A DNA stretch of 64,000 nucleotides from Roseomonas marmotae. GTDB taxonomy: Bacteria > Pseudomonadota > Alphaproteobacteria > Acetobacterales > Acetobacteraceae. Positions 34,981-44,538 of the stretch are shown one piece after another. Position numbers and translations under genes: made by a program. Location: NCBI RefSeq assembly GCF_017654485.1, contig NZ_CP061091.1, positions 1,625,501 through 1,689,500 of the forward strand, given 5' to 3'. The notes under the pieces are model-generated. The model did not search any database. It worked only from the letters and a program-made list of their open reading frames with translations, and was not told where the DNA came from. Position 1 is the stretch's first letter. Each line of letters starts with the position of its first letter.

Positions 34981-35471
34981 CCCCCGCCGCGCGGCGCGCG
35001 GCCGCCGTGCTGCTGGCCGCCCTGCCGCTGGCGGGATGCGACGCCGCAGGCGGTATCGTTGGCGGTCTCTCCGGCGTCACGGCGGGCATCGCCACCGGCA
35101 ATGCCGCGGTGGGCTATGCGGTGGGTGTCGGCATCCGCGCCGCGACCGATGCAACCATTGAATACGTGTTGCGCAGGGTGCGGAGCGGCGAGCAGGACAG
35201 CATCGCCGCCACGGCCGGCGCCATCGTGCCCGGCGAGGTCGTGAACTGGAAGGTCGAGCACGCGCTGCCCTTCGGCTATGGCGATGCCGAGGGCACGGTG
35301 CAGGTGCTGCGGCTGATCGATACCCCGCTGGCCCAGTGTCGCGAGGTCGCGGTCGGCACGGGCGAGGGCGAGGAGCGCGCCACCATCATCGCCATGGTCT
35401 GCCGGCAGGACACGGGCTGGAAATGGGCTATGGCTGAGCCGGCGGTGGAACGCTGGGGCGTGCTACAGTAG
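34977..35471 (+). CDS. Lipoprotein of unknown function, second of a related pair
   Basis: The 164-residue protein starts at a GTG overlapping the upstream stop (GTGA) and has a lipobox LPLAGC. Its glycine-rich section (GGIVGGLSGVTAGIATGNAA) and its end GWKWAMAEPAVERWGVLQ parallel the first lipoprotein. The shared GEQDSIAATAG / IEQDSIANAAG stretch shows they are paralogues. Its last nine coding bases overlap the end of the oppositely oriented importer ATPase gene. Confidence 0.8.
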   Translation: MTPAARRAAAVLLAALPLAGCDAAGGIVGGLSGVTAGIATGNAAVGYAVGVGIRAATDATIEYVLRRVRSGEQDSIAATAGAIVPGEVVNWKVEHALPFGYGDAEGTVQVLRLIDTPLAQCREVAVGTGEGEERATIIAMVCRQDTGWKWAMAEPAVERWGVLQ

Positions 35472-37226
35472 CGCCGCCTCCCGCTGCCGCAGGGGCGAGA
35501 GATCGGGGTCAGGGTCCGGCATCGCCGCCAGCAGCATCTTGGCGTAGTCGCTCTGCGGGGCGGTGAAGACCTCTTCCGTCTCACCTTGCTCCACCAGCCT
35601 GCCATGGTGGATCAGCGCCACGCGGTCGCAGATATAGCGGATGACGCCGAGGTCGTGGCTGATGAAGAAATAGGTCAGCCCCAGGCGCGATTGCAGGTCG
35701 TGCAGCAGGTTCAACACCTGCGCCTGCACCGAGACATCCAACGCGCTGGTCGGTTCATCGAGAATGAGGAAATCCGGCTTCGGCGCCAGGGCGCGGGCGA
35801 TGCCGATGCGTTGCCGCTGCCCGCCGGAGAATTCATGCGGGTAGCGGTTCAGGTGGGCCGTGGTCAGGCCGACCTGCTGCAACAGCTCCGCCGCGCGGTC
35901 GGTGCGCTGGCGGGGCGAGAGCGCGATCTTGTCGTGATGGATCTCCATCGGCTCCGCGATGATGTCCCGCACCGTCATGCGCGGGTTCAGCGAGGCATAG
36001 GGGTCCTGGAACACGATCTGGATGCGCGCGCGCAGCGCCTGCATCTGCTGCGGCGTCTGCGCCGTCAGGTCGATGCCGTCATAGACGATGCGGCCGGAAC
36101 TCACCTTCTCCAGTTGCAGGATGCAGCGGGTAAGGGTGGTCTTGCCGGAACCTGACTCACCGACCAGCCCGAAGCTCTCGCCCTTGCGGACATTGAGGCT
36201 GACATCCTGGAGCGCCTTCACCGGCGGCGCGCGGTCGAAGAAGCCGCGCCGGGCGCCGGGGAATTCCTTCACCACATTCTCGATGGAGAGGATGGTGCCG
36301 CCCGGCGCCGGGCGGGGCGGCGGTGGCGCCAGGGGCTCGGCGGCCAGCGCGCCGCCTGCCAGGCCGCGCAGCTCGCCGCGCTTCATGCTGGGCTTGGGTA
36401 CGGAAGCCAGCAGCCCGCGCGTATAGTCGTGTTGCGGGTGCTTCAGCACCTCCCGCACCGGGCCGGATTCCACGATGGCGCCGGCATACATCACGGCGAC
36501 ATGGGTGCAGAGCTGCGCCACCACGCCCAGGTTATGCGTGATGAAGAGCACGCCGAGATTGTGCTCCTCCACCAGCCCATGGATCAGCCGCAGGATCTGC
36601 GCCTGTACGGAAACATCCAGCGCGGTGGTCGGCTCATCCGCGATCAACAGGTCCGGCCGGCCGATCAGCGCCATGGCGATCAGCACGCGCTGCTTCATGC
36701 CACCGGAGAACTGGTGCGGATAATCATTCACCCGCGCGGCGGCATTGGGGATGCCGACCTTCTCCAGCATGGCGACGGCGTGCTTCTCCGCCGCAGTCCG
36801 CATGGCGCGGCGGGAGGCGCCGGGCACGAGGCCCAGCAAATCAGGGTCCTGCCGCGCCGCGTGCAGCGCCACGTCCACCAGCTGGGTGCCGATGCGGAAG
36901 GTGGGGTTCAGGTTGGTGGTGGGGTCCTGGAAGATCATGCCGATGCGGCGGCCGCGCAGGCTCCGCATCGTCTCTTCCGTCTGGGCGAGCATGTCGCGCC
37001 CCTGGAAGCGCACGCTGCCCCCCAGGTAGCGCCCCGGTGGTGTCGGCACGAGGCGGGAGACGGAGAGGCCGGTGAGTGACTTGCCCGAGCCCGTTTCGCC
37101 CACGATGCCCCAGATCTCGCCGCGCTTCACGGCGAAGGAGACGCCGTTGAGGACCTGCACCTCGCCCTCGAAGGAGCGCATGGCGAGGTGGAGGTCCTTG
37201 ATCTCCAGCAGGGTATCGTCACTCAT
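35463..37226 (-). CDS. Oligopeptide-type ABC transporter, fused dual ATPase
   Basis: The 587-residue protein joins two ATPase domains, as in GsiA (DppD-DppF order). The first has GETGSGKS, FSGGMKQRVLIAMAL and LLIADEPTTALD. The second has GESGSGKTT, FSGGQRQRIGIARAL and FLILDEPTSALD. Each half has the oligopeptide-importer C-terminal extension. The start overlaps the permease stop by one base. It powers the importer encoded by the three upstream genes and ends the IclR-led unit. Confidence 0.95.
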   Translation of the reverse strand: MSDDTLLEIKDLHLAMRSFEGEVQVLNGVSFAVKRGEIWGIVGETGSGKSLTGLSVSRLVPTPPGRYLGGSVRFQGRDMLAQTEETMRSLRGRRIGMIFQDPTTNLNPTFRIGTQLVDVALHAARQDPDLLGLVPGASRRAMRTAAEKHAVAMLEKVGIPNAAARVNDYPHQFSGGMKQRVLIAMALIGRPDLLIADEPTTALDVSVQAQILRLIHGLVEEHNLGVLFITHNLGVVAQLCTHVAVMYAGAIVESGPVREVLKHPQHDYTRGLLASVPKPSMKRGELRGLAGGALAAEPLAPPPPRPAPGGTILSIENVVKEFPGARRGFFDRAPPVKALQDVSLNVRKGESFGLVGESGSGKTTLTRCILQLEKVSSGRIVYDGIDLTAQTPQQMQALRARIQIVFQDPYASLNPRMTVRDIIAEPMEIHHDKIALSPRQRTDRAAELLQQVGLTTAHLNRYPHEFSGGQRQRIGIARALAPKPDFLILDEPTSALDVSVQAQVLNLLHDLQSRLGLTYFFISHDLGVIRYICDRVALIHHGRLVEQGETEEVFTAPQSDYAKMLLAAMPDPDPDLSPLRQREAALL

Positions 37227-38098
37227 CAGCGGCGCGCCTTCGGGTCCAGCAGGTCGCGCAGGCCATCGCCGAGCAGGTTGAAGCCGAAGACGGCCAGGAA
37301 GATGGCGAGGCCGGGGAAGATGGCCGTCCACCAGTAATCCGGCATGTTCACCCGCGCGACGGAAAGCAGCGAACCCCATTCCGGCGTCGGCGGCTTCACG
37401 CCGATGCCGATGAAGCCGAGGGATGCCACGGTGAGGATGGCGAAGCCCATGTCCAGCGACATCTTCACGATGATCGGCGAGACGATGTTGGGCAGGATAT
37501 GCCGCCACAGCAGCCGCCCCGTGCCCGCACCCATGGCGCGGGAGGCGAGCACGAAGGTTTCCTCCCGCTTCGCCATCACCTCGCCCCGCACCAGCCGCGC
37601 ATAGCCAGGCCACCAGGAGAGCGCGATGGCGAAGATCATGTTGACGATCCCCGGCCCCAGCGCGGCGGCGACGGCCATGGCCAGGATCAGCCCGGGGATG
37701 GTCAGCTTCAGGTCGGCGATGCGCATCAGCACCTCATCGACCCAGCCGCCGAAGAAGCCGGCCAGGGCGCCGACGAAGACGCCGAAGGCGGCGCCCACGA
37801 TCACCACCGCCATGCCCGCCAACAGCGAGATGCGCGTGCCCGCCACCACCAGCGAGAAGACATCCTGCCCCAGTTCGTTGGTGCCGAACCAATAGGACGT
37901 GGAAGGCGGTTGCAGGCGGGAGCTGGTATCCACCACGCCCAGGATATGCTGCGGATAAGGCGTCAGATGCGCGCCGCCGATGGCCAGCACCAGCAGCACC
38001 AGCACGATGAGGAGGCCGAGAACAGAGACCCAGCTCTGGCGGAAGCGGTAGAAACCGCGCCGCCAGCTTTCGACGCGGGGATGGGTGGTGGCGCTCAC
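37226..38098 (-). CDS. Oligopeptide-type ABC transporter permease (DppC type)
   Basis: The 290-residue permease has an N-terminal helix after a charged start. It then has the family segment YWFGTNELGQDVFSLVVAGT and the coupling loop ASRAMGAGTGRLLWRHILPN. The GTG start overlaps the upstream permease stop (GTGA), indicating coupled translation. Confidence 0.95.
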   Translation of the reverse strand: MSATTHPRVESWRRGFYRFRQSWVSVLGLLIVLVLLVLAIGGAHLTPYPQHILGVVDTSSRLQPPSTSYWFGTNELGQDVFSLVVAGTRISLLAGMAVVIVGAAFGVFVGALAGFFGGWVDEVLMRIADLKLTIPGLILAMAVAAALGPGIVNMIFAIALSWWPGYARLVRGEVMAKREETFVLASRAMGAGTGRLLWRHILPNIVSPIIVKMSLDMGFAILTVASLGFIGIGVKPPTPEWGSLLSVARVNMPDYWWTAIFPGLAIFLAVFGFNLLGDGLRDLLDPKARR

Positions 38099-39102
38099 TG
38101 GTAGCGGACCTTCGGGTTCAGCAGGCCGTAGAGCATGTCCACCACCAGATTGACGGTCACGAAGATGGCGCCGATGCAGAGCGTGACGCCGATGATCGGC
38201 ATGAAGTCCTGCGTCAGCACGGCCTGGGTGGCGTAGAGCCCGATGCCCGGCCAGTCGAAGACGGTCTCCACCAGCACGGTGCCGCCCAGCAGCCAGCCGA
38301 AATACAGGCCGATGACGGTCAGGGTCGCGGAGATCGCGTTCTTCAGCACGTATTTGAACAGGATCAGCCGCTGCGACAGGCCCAGCGCGCGTTCCGTCAG
38401 CACGTAATCCTGTTGCAGCACCTCGATGGTGGAGGCGCGCATCATCCGCATGATGGTGGCCAGCGGCGAGAGCGCCATGGCAATCGCCGGCAGCGCCAGG
38501 TGCGAAAGCGCGATGCCCAGCGCATGGAACTGGCCGGAGAGCACGGCATCCACCGTCAGCAACCCAGTGACGGTGGGCGGCGGTTCCTCGATCAGCGGGA
38601 AGCGGCCGGACAGCGGCAGCCAGCCCAGCCACATCGCGAAGAAGAGCTGGAACATCAGCCCCAGGAAGAAGCGCGGCATGGAGATCGCGCCGAGCGAAAC
38701 GGTGCGCGACAGGAAATCCGGCCATTTGTTGCGGAAGACCGCCGCCATCAGCCCCAGCGGAATGCCCAGGCCGATGGCCATGAACATCGCCGCCAGCACC
38801 AGTTCCAGCGTCGCCGGCAGGAAGGCGGCCAGATCCTCCGCCACCGGGCGGCGGGTAAAGATGGAGACGCCGAAATCGCCGTGCAGGATGCCGGTCAGGT
38901 AGTTCCAGTATTGAAGGGGCAGGGGCTGGTCCAGCCCGAACTCGCGCGCCACCGAGGCCACATCCGCCGCCGTCGCATTCGGCCCCGCCGCCAGGGCCAC
39001 CGGGTCGCCCGGCAGCAACCGGGCGATGGCGAAGACCAGCAGCGACAGGCCCAGCAGCACCGGCACCAGCAGCAGGATGCGGCGGAGGATATAGCCCAGC
39101 AT
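38095..39102 (-). CDS. Oligopeptide-type ABC transporter permease (DppB type)
   Basis: The 335-residue permease starts MLGYILRRILLLVPVLLGLS, the classic DppB N-terminus. It carries LPGDPV and the coupling loop TERALGLSQRLILFKYVLKN. It lies nine bases after the binding-protein stop. Confidence 0.95.
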   Translation of the reverse strand: MLGYILRRILLLVPVLLGLSLLVFAIARLLPGDPVALAAGPNATAADVASVAREFGLDQPLPLQYWNYLTGILHGDFGVSIFTRRPVAEDLAAFLPATLELVLAAMFMAIGLGIPLGLMAAVFRNKWPDFLSRTVSLGAISMPRFFLGLMFQLFFAMWLGWLPLSGRFPLIEEPPPTVTGLLTVDAVLSGQFHALGIALSHLALPAIAMALSPLATIMRMMRASTIEVLQQDYVLTERALGLSQRLILFKYVLKNAISATLTVIGLYFGWLLGGTVLVETVFDWPGIGLYATQAVLTQDFMPIIGVTLCIGAIFVTVNLVVDMLYGLLNPKVRYQ

Positions 39103-39111
39103 GGGACGCGA

Positions 39112-40671
39112 TCAGCCCAGCGAGAGCGGGAAAAGCTCGATGGCGTTGGAGGCCACCGGGGTGAAGGTGAAGCCCTTCACGTTGTTCCGCATCGCCAGCT
39201 TCCGCATCTCCAGCACGCCGAAGATATCCGGGCTGTCGTCCAGCACGATGCGCTGGAACTTCTTGTACAGCTCGCGGCGCTTCTCCGGATCCGCCTCGGC
39301 GCGCGCCTGCTCCAGCACGGCATCGACCTCGGGGTTGGAATAGACCGGGTTCTGCCAGTTGCCGTTGCGGGAGGAATGGAAGCCCGCATAGGCCAGGTTG
39401 TCGGCATCGCCGTAATTGGCGGTCTGGTAGACCATGAAGAAGTCCGGCACCGTCTCCGGCGAGCGGCAGGCGGCGACCATGTCGGGCCAGATCATCGGCT
39501 TGATGTCCAGCTCGATATTCAGCGCGCGCAGGCTGTCCAGCATCACCAGCGCCCAGCGCCGCTGCTGCTCCAGTCCGGAGACATGCGCGAGCGTCAGCTT
39601 GATGCCGCCATTCGGGCTCCTGGACTTGGCCAGGAACTCCTTCGCCTTCTCCAGGTCCGTGCGGTAGATCGGCAGCTCCTTGTCGAAGCCGTCGATGCTG
39701 TCGGGCAGCGGGCCCTTCATCAGCTCGGCGTAGCCGCTGACATCCAGCATGCCCTGGTAGTTGAAGGCATAGGCGATGGCCTTGCGGAGGTTCCTGTCCG
39801 CCAGCGGGCCATGCTTCGAGTTCATCTTGATCTGGAAGGTCCGGTATTCCGGCTCCAGGATCAGGTTGACGCCAGGGCGGCCCTTCAGCGCATCCATGTC
39901 CTCGCTGGTCAGGTCCACGGCGATCTGCGCCTCGCCACGCTGCACCATCAGGCGCTGCGTCGCGGTCTCCCGCGTGATCTTCCAGATGGCGCCGGTCAGG
40001 TTGCCGCCGCCCTTCCGCCAGCCATCGGCCACGCGCTCGAACTGGTAGAGGTTGCCGGCCTCGGCGCGGGTGATGTTGAAGGCGCCGGAGCCCGCGATGT
40101 TGGAGCGCAGCCAGGTCTGGCCGTCGTCCGCGCCCTTATTGGCCTCCACCTGCTTCGGATTCACGATCCAGACCCAGGGCAGGACGGAGAGGAAGGGTAC
40201 GAAGGGCGTCAGCAGCTTCACGCGGACGGTCTGCGCGTCCACGGCTTCGATCCCCGCAGGGTCCACGATGCCGGCGACCATCCAGGCATTGCCACGGTTG
40301 AGGCGCAGCAGGCGCTCGATGGAATACTTCACCGCCGCCGCGTCGACCGGGCTGCCGTCGTGGAACTTCGCCGCCGGGTCCAGCTTGAAGACGTATTCGC
40401 GACCGTCCTCCGACATGGTCCAGGACTGCGCCAGATGCGGCACGGGCCTGGGCGGGTTGCCTTCCACCCGTACCAGCGAGTCATAGACGTTCCGCATGGC
40501 CATGGCGGTGGAATAGCCGCTGGCCAGATGCGGGTCGAAGTTCGGGATGTCCTGGTTGCTGGTCATCACCAGGATGCGGCGGGCCTGCGCCTCGGCAGGC
40601 CGCATGCCGGCCATCCCGGCCAGCAGGGCGGCACCGCCCGCCATCACACCGCGTCGTGTCGTCGTCAGCAT
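39112..40671 (-). CDS. Oligopeptide-type ABC transporter substrate-binding protein
   Basis: The 519-residue family 5 binding protein has a probable Tat signal (TTTRRGVMAGGAALLAG). Typical segments follow: DIPNFDPHLASGYSTAMAM, then YVFKLDPAAKFHDGSPVDAA. Its operon also encodes a fused hydantoinase/oxoprolinase, so the ligand may be a 5-oxoproline-, hydantoin- or gamma-glutamyl-type compound. That is inference from context. Confidence 0.95.
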   Translation of the reverse strand: MLTTTRRGVMAGGAALLAGMAGMRPAEAQARRILVMTSNQDIPNFDPHLASGYSTAMAMRNVYDSLVRVEGNPPRPVPHLAQSWTMSEDGREYVFKLDPAAKFHDGSPVDAAAVKYSIERLLRLNRGNAWMVAGIVDPAGIEAVDAQTVRVKLLTPFVPFLSVLPWVWIVNPKQVEANKGADDGQTWLRSNIAGSGAFNITRAEAGNLYQFERVADGWRKGGGNLTGAIWKITRETATQRLMVQRGEAQIAVDLTSEDMDALKGRPGVNLILEPEYRTFQIKMNSKHGPLADRNLRKAIAYAFNYQGMLDVSGYAELMKGPLPDSIDGFDKELPIYRTDLEKAKEFLAKSRSPNGGIKLTLAHVSGLEQQRRWALVMLDSLRALNIELDIKPMIWPDMVAACRSPETVPDFFMVYQTANYGDADNLAYAGFHSSRNGNWQNPVYSNPEVDAVLEQARAEADPEKRRELYKKFQRIVLDDSPDIFGVLEMRKLAMRNNVKGFTFTPVASNAIELFPLSLG

Positions 40672-40695
40672 GGCTCTACGCTCCAACAATCGGGT

Positions 40696-43600
40696 TCAGG
40701 CCGAGGCGGCCGCTTCAGGGAGGCGGACAGCATAGTCACGGGCGGCACCTTCCGCCGAGACCATGCCCAGTTGCACGTCGCGCGCCAGCGCGGCAGGGTC
40801 GCGCTGGGACGGGTCGCCATAGCCGGAACCGCCCGCCAGGGTGATTTCGACGACCTGGTCAGGGGTCTCGATCTGCACCAGCGCGCCGGTGCCGCAATCC
40901 AGGATCTCGCGCCCCTCGCTGTCCACCACGCGGCCGCGCGCCTCGCCGCCTGCCTTGCCGCCGAAGAGGCCCTCGATCGGGTTGCCGACGCCTTCGGGAT
41001 AGACCGAGACCAGCGTGGGCAGGCCATCATCCTTCAGCTTGCGCACGCGCACCCGCTGGCCGAGGCCGCCGCGATGCTTGCCCGCGCCACCGGAGTCACA
41101 GAGGTAGGACTTCTCCAGCACCACCACCGGCACGCGCGCCTCGAAGAGCTCGATCGAGGTATTGGCGGCCGAGGTCGGCCAGAGCAGCCCGCTCTTGCCA
41201 TCGCCCCGGGCCGAGGCGCCCTGGCCGCCGCCCACGAAGAGCAGGTCGGAATAGGTGCGGCCGTCCTGGTCCTGGCCATAGATATTGGCGGCCATCGGCA
41301 GGCCGGTATTGGCCTGCACCTGCCCCGGCGCCGCGTCGGCCAGGGCGCGGAAGATATTGGGCGCGAGGTACCAGCCGGTGCGCGTGCGGATATTCACCGA
41401 GGCCGGGCGCTTCGGGTTCAGGATGGAACCTTCCGGCGCCTTCACGGTGAAGGGGCGGTAGCAGCCGGCATTGCCGCGCACATTGGGCGTCAGCATGCAT
41501 TTCAGCGGATAGGTGGCGTGCGCCCGCGTGTAGTTCAGGGTGGAGTTCAGCCCGCCCTGTGGCAGCTGCGGCGGCGCGCCCTCGAAATCCAGCGCGATCT
41601 CGTCGCCATGGACGGTCAGCTTCAGCGGGTATTCCAGCTTCTGGCCCAGCGGGTTGTTCCAGATGGTGCTGTTGTATTCGCCATCCGGCAGGGCGGCGAT
41701 GGCGTCGCGCATCGCCTTCTCCGACCGCCCCTGCACCACGGCGGCCAGGGCGCGCAGGTCGCGCATGCCGTAATCCGCCATGAAGGCCAGCAGGCGCTCG
41801 GCGCCCAGCGCATTGGCGGCGACGAAGGAGTGGATGTCGCCCAGCACCTGCTCGGGGTTGCGGACATTCTCCGCCAGCAGCCGCATCAGGCTCTCGTTGG
41901 GCTTGCCGGCCTCCACCAGCTTCATCGGCGGGATCTGGAAGCCTTCCTCGTAGATCTCACGCGCCCGCAGGGAGTCCTTGGTGCCGCCGATGTCGGAGAC
42001 ATGGCCCACCGTGCCCATCAGGCCGACGACCTTGCCATCCAGGAAGACCGGCGTGACGACGGCGATGTCGAAGAGATGCCCGGCGCAGAGCCAGGGGTCG
42101 TTGGTGATCAGCACGTCGCCGGGCTGCAGGGTCTCGGCCGGGTAGCGTTCCAGCAGCGCCTTCACGGCCAGCGGCAGGGTCAGGTTGAAGACCGGCATGG
42201 CGCGCGGGGAATGCGCCAGGGTCTCGCCCTCCGGGTCCAGCAGCTCCGTCGCGAAGTCCTGGCTCTCGGAGATGACGAGGGAGAAGGCGGTGCGGCAGAC
42301 CGTCAGCCACATCTCCTCCACCACCGTGATCAGGCGGGACCACATGATCTCCAGCGCGATCGGGTCGGCCTCGATCCGCGCCACCGCCTGTTCCAGCGGC
42401 ATGTCGGCGGTGATGCTCTCATCGGCCTGCGCGGCGGCGGCGATAGCGATGCGCAGGTTCAGGCTGGCATCCACCGTCACGCTGTCGCCCGGCGGGACGA
42501 TGGTGGTGGATTCCCGTTCCTCGATGATCGCGGGGCCCTGCAGGCTGTGGCCGGCGGCCAGGGCATAGCGGTCATAGACGGTGGCCTCGTGCCAGCCGCC
42601 CTCGAACCAGGCGCGGCGGGTGCCCTTGATGGCCTTGGCGGCATCCGCACCGCCCGCGGCACCGCTGAGGGAGAGGGTCGGCGCGGGCCCGACGACGCGG
42701 AGGCGGAAGTTGATCGCCTCCATCCGCGCGCCCTCGTAGACCGAGGTATAGCGGGCGGCATAGGCCTTCACGAAGGCGGCGCGGATGGCCTCCAGGCTGT
42801 CCTGGCCGATGGCCCCGCCGGGCAGCGGCACGGCGATGTCGTGCATCTGGCCGACCAGGCGCATATCGGCGCTCCGCTCCACCCGGATGTCCTCCGGCTT
42901 CACGCCGGCGGCCAGCAGGTGCTTGCGGTTCTCGGCCTCCATCTCATCCAGCAGCGCGTTGACGCGCGCGGCATCGAAGCCGGGCGAGAACTCCACGGGC
43001 AGCGAGCGGACGGATTCGAAGGAGAGCGGCGCGGCCAGGAAGCCAAGCGCGGAGGCGGCGCCGGAGGCCGGCGGGATGATGACCTCCTTCACGCCCAGCA
43101 CGCGCGCCACGTCGGCGGCATGGGCCGGGCCGGCGCCGCCGAAGCCCACCATGGCGTAGCGGCGGGGGTCCTTGCCCTTCTCAACCAGATGCACTCGGGC
43201 GGCGGCGGCCATGCTTTCCACCACCACCTTGTGGATGCCCCAGGCGGCCTCGGGCACGGACATGTTCAGCGGCCTGGCGACGCTTTCCACCGCGGCCTCG
43301 CAGGCCGCCATGTCCAGCTTCATGCGCCCGCCCAGGAAGAAGGCGGGGTCGTAGTAGCCGAGGATGAGGTTCGCATCCGTCACGGTCGGCTTCGTGCCGC
43401 CCATGCCGTAGCAGGCGGGGCCGGGGTCGGAGCCGGCGGAATGCGGGCCGACCTTCAGCAGCCCCACCTCGTCGATGGCGGCGATGGAGCCGCCGCCCGC
43501 GCCGATCTCGATCATGTCGATGACGGGCGCCTTGATCGGAAGGCCGGAGCCCTTGCTGAAGCGGTGCACGCGCCCGGCTTCCAGCATGGGCGCGATCTCG

Positions 43601-44523
43601 ATCCGCCCGTCCTCGACCATGCAGGCCTTGGCGGTGGTGCCGCCCATGTCGAAGGAGATGACGTCCTTCTTGCCCGCCAGTTCACCGAAGAGCGCGGTCG
43701 CCAGCCCGCCACCGGCGGGGCCGGATTCCAGCAGGCGGATGGGGAAGGCACGCGCCGTCTCGGGCGAGACCAGGCCGCCGGCGGAATGCATCAGCCGCAG
43801 CGCGCCGGTGAAGCCGCGCGCGGCCAGCTCACGCTCCAGCCGCTTCAGGTAGCGGTCCATCAGCGGCTGCACATAGGCATTGGCGCAGGTGGTCACCGCG
43901 CGCTGGTATTCCCACAGCTCCGCCACGACCTCGGCGGAGAGGGAGACGGCCAGCTCCGGGAATTCGGCGCGGGCGATGCGGCCGATGGCCTGCTCATGCG
44001 CGGGGTTGCGGTAGGCGTTCAGCAGGCAGACGCCGACGGCCTCGCAGCCCGCTTCCAGCAGGGCGCGCAGGGCGCGGCGCACGCCATCCTCGTCCAGCGC
44101 GGTGATGGTATTGCCGTCGCGGTCCATGCGCTCGGCCACTTCCAGGCGCAGGTCGCGGGAGACCAGTGGCTCGGGGAAGCCGAGGAAGAGGTCGTAGATG
44201 TCGTAGCGCTGCTCCGTGCCCATCTCCAGGATGTCGCGGAAGCCCTCGGTGGTGATCAGGCCGACCTTGGCGCCCTTGCGCTCGATGACGGCATTGGTGA
44301 CCAGCGTGGTACCGTGGATGATCTCGCCCACGTCGCCCAGGCCGATGCCCCCCATGGCCACCAGCTCCTCCAGCCCCAGCAGCGCGGCGGCGGAGGGGTC
44401 GTGCGGCGTGGTCAGGCGCTTGTGCAGCCGCACGCTGCCTTCCTGCCCGTCATAGAGGATGAAATCGGTGAAGGTGCCACCGATGTCGAAGCCGATCCGC
44501 CAGCGTGAGGTGGGCTGAGCCAT
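40696..44523 (-). CDS. Fused HyuA/HyuB hydantoinase / 5-oxoprolinase family enzyme
   Basis: The 1275-residue protein joins a HyuA half to a HyuB half. The HyuA half has the ATP-binding IGFDIGGTFTDF, HGTTLVTNAVIERKG and FDMGGTTAKACMV. The HyuB half starts near PIALEIMWSRLITVVEEMW and has TNDPWLCAGHLFDIAVV. The length and order match full-length 5-oxoprolinases, which open cyclic amides using ATP. The ATG at 44523 has AAGGAAG nine bases upstream; a GTG six bases earlier is poorly spaced. It sits between an IclR regulator and an oligopeptide-type importer. Substrate specificity (oxoproline, N-methylhydantoin, other) cannot be fixed from sequence. Confidence 0.92.
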   Translation of the reverse strand: MAQPTSRWRIGFDIGGTFTDFILYDGQEGSVRLHKRLTTPHDPSAAALLGLEELVAMGGIGLGDVGEIIHGTTLVTNAVIERKGAKVGLITTEGFRDILEMGTEQRYDIYDLFLGFPEPLVSRDLRLEVAERMDRDGNTITALDEDGVRRALRALLEAGCEAVGVCLLNAYRNPAHEQAIGRIARAEFPELAVSLSAEVVAELWEYQRAVTTCANAYVQPLMDRYLKRLERELAARGFTGALRLMHSAGGLVSPETARAFPIRLLESGPAGGGLATALFGELAGKKDVISFDMGGTTAKACMVEDGRIEIAPMLEAGRVHRFSKGSGLPIKAPVIDMIEIGAGGGSIAAIDEVGLLKVGPHSAGSDPGPACYGMGGTKPTVTDANLILGYYDPAFFLGGRMKLDMAACEAAVESVARPLNMSVPEAAWGIHKVVVESMAAAARVHLVEKGKDPRRYAMVGFGGAGPAHAADVARVLGVKEVIIPPASGAASALGFLAAPLSFESVRSLPVEFSPGFDAARVNALLDEMEAENRKHLLAAGVKPEDIRVERSADMRLVGQMHDIAVPLPGGAIGQDSLEAIRAAFVKAYAARYTSVYEGARMEAINFRLRVVGPAPTLSLSGAAGGADAAKAIKGTRRAWFEGGWHEATVYDRYALAAGHSLQGPAIIEERESTTIVPPGDSVTVDASLNLRIAIAAAAQADESITADMPLEQAVARIEADPIALEIMWSRLITVVEEMWLTVCRTAFSLVISESQDFATELLDPEGETLAHSPRAMPVFNLTLPLAVKALLERYPAETLQPGDVLITNDPWLCAGHLFDIAVVTPVFLDGKVVGLMGTVGHVSDIGGTKDSLRAREIYEEGFQIPPMKLVEAGKPNESLMRLLAENVRNPEQVLGDIHSFVAANALGAERLLAFMADYGMRDLRALAAVVQGRSEKAMRDAIAALPDGEYNSTIWNNPLGQKLEYPLKLTVHGDEIALDFEGAPPQLPQGGLNSTLNYTRAHATYPLKCMLTPNVRGNAGCYRPFTVKAPEGSILNPKRPASVNIRTRTGWYLAPNIFRALADAAPGQVQANTGLPMAANIYGQDQDGRTYSDLLFVGGGQGASARGDGKSGLLWPTSAANTSIELFEARVPVVVLEKSYLCDSGGAGKHRGGLGQRVRVRKLKDDGLPTLVSVYPEGVGNPIEGLFGGKAGGEARGRVVDSEGREILDCGTGALVQIETPDQVVEITLAGGSGYGDPSQRDPAALARDVQLGMVSAEGAARDYAVRLPEAAASA

Positions 44524-44538
44524 ATTCACAAACTTCCT

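Noticed and set aside
38413-44508. Very long open frame (2031 codons) on the plus strand
   Set aside because: It runs antisense to the importer, binding-protein and hydantoinase genes, has His/Gln/Arg-rich low-complexity composition and no family features. Long antisense frames are expected in GC-rich coding DNA.
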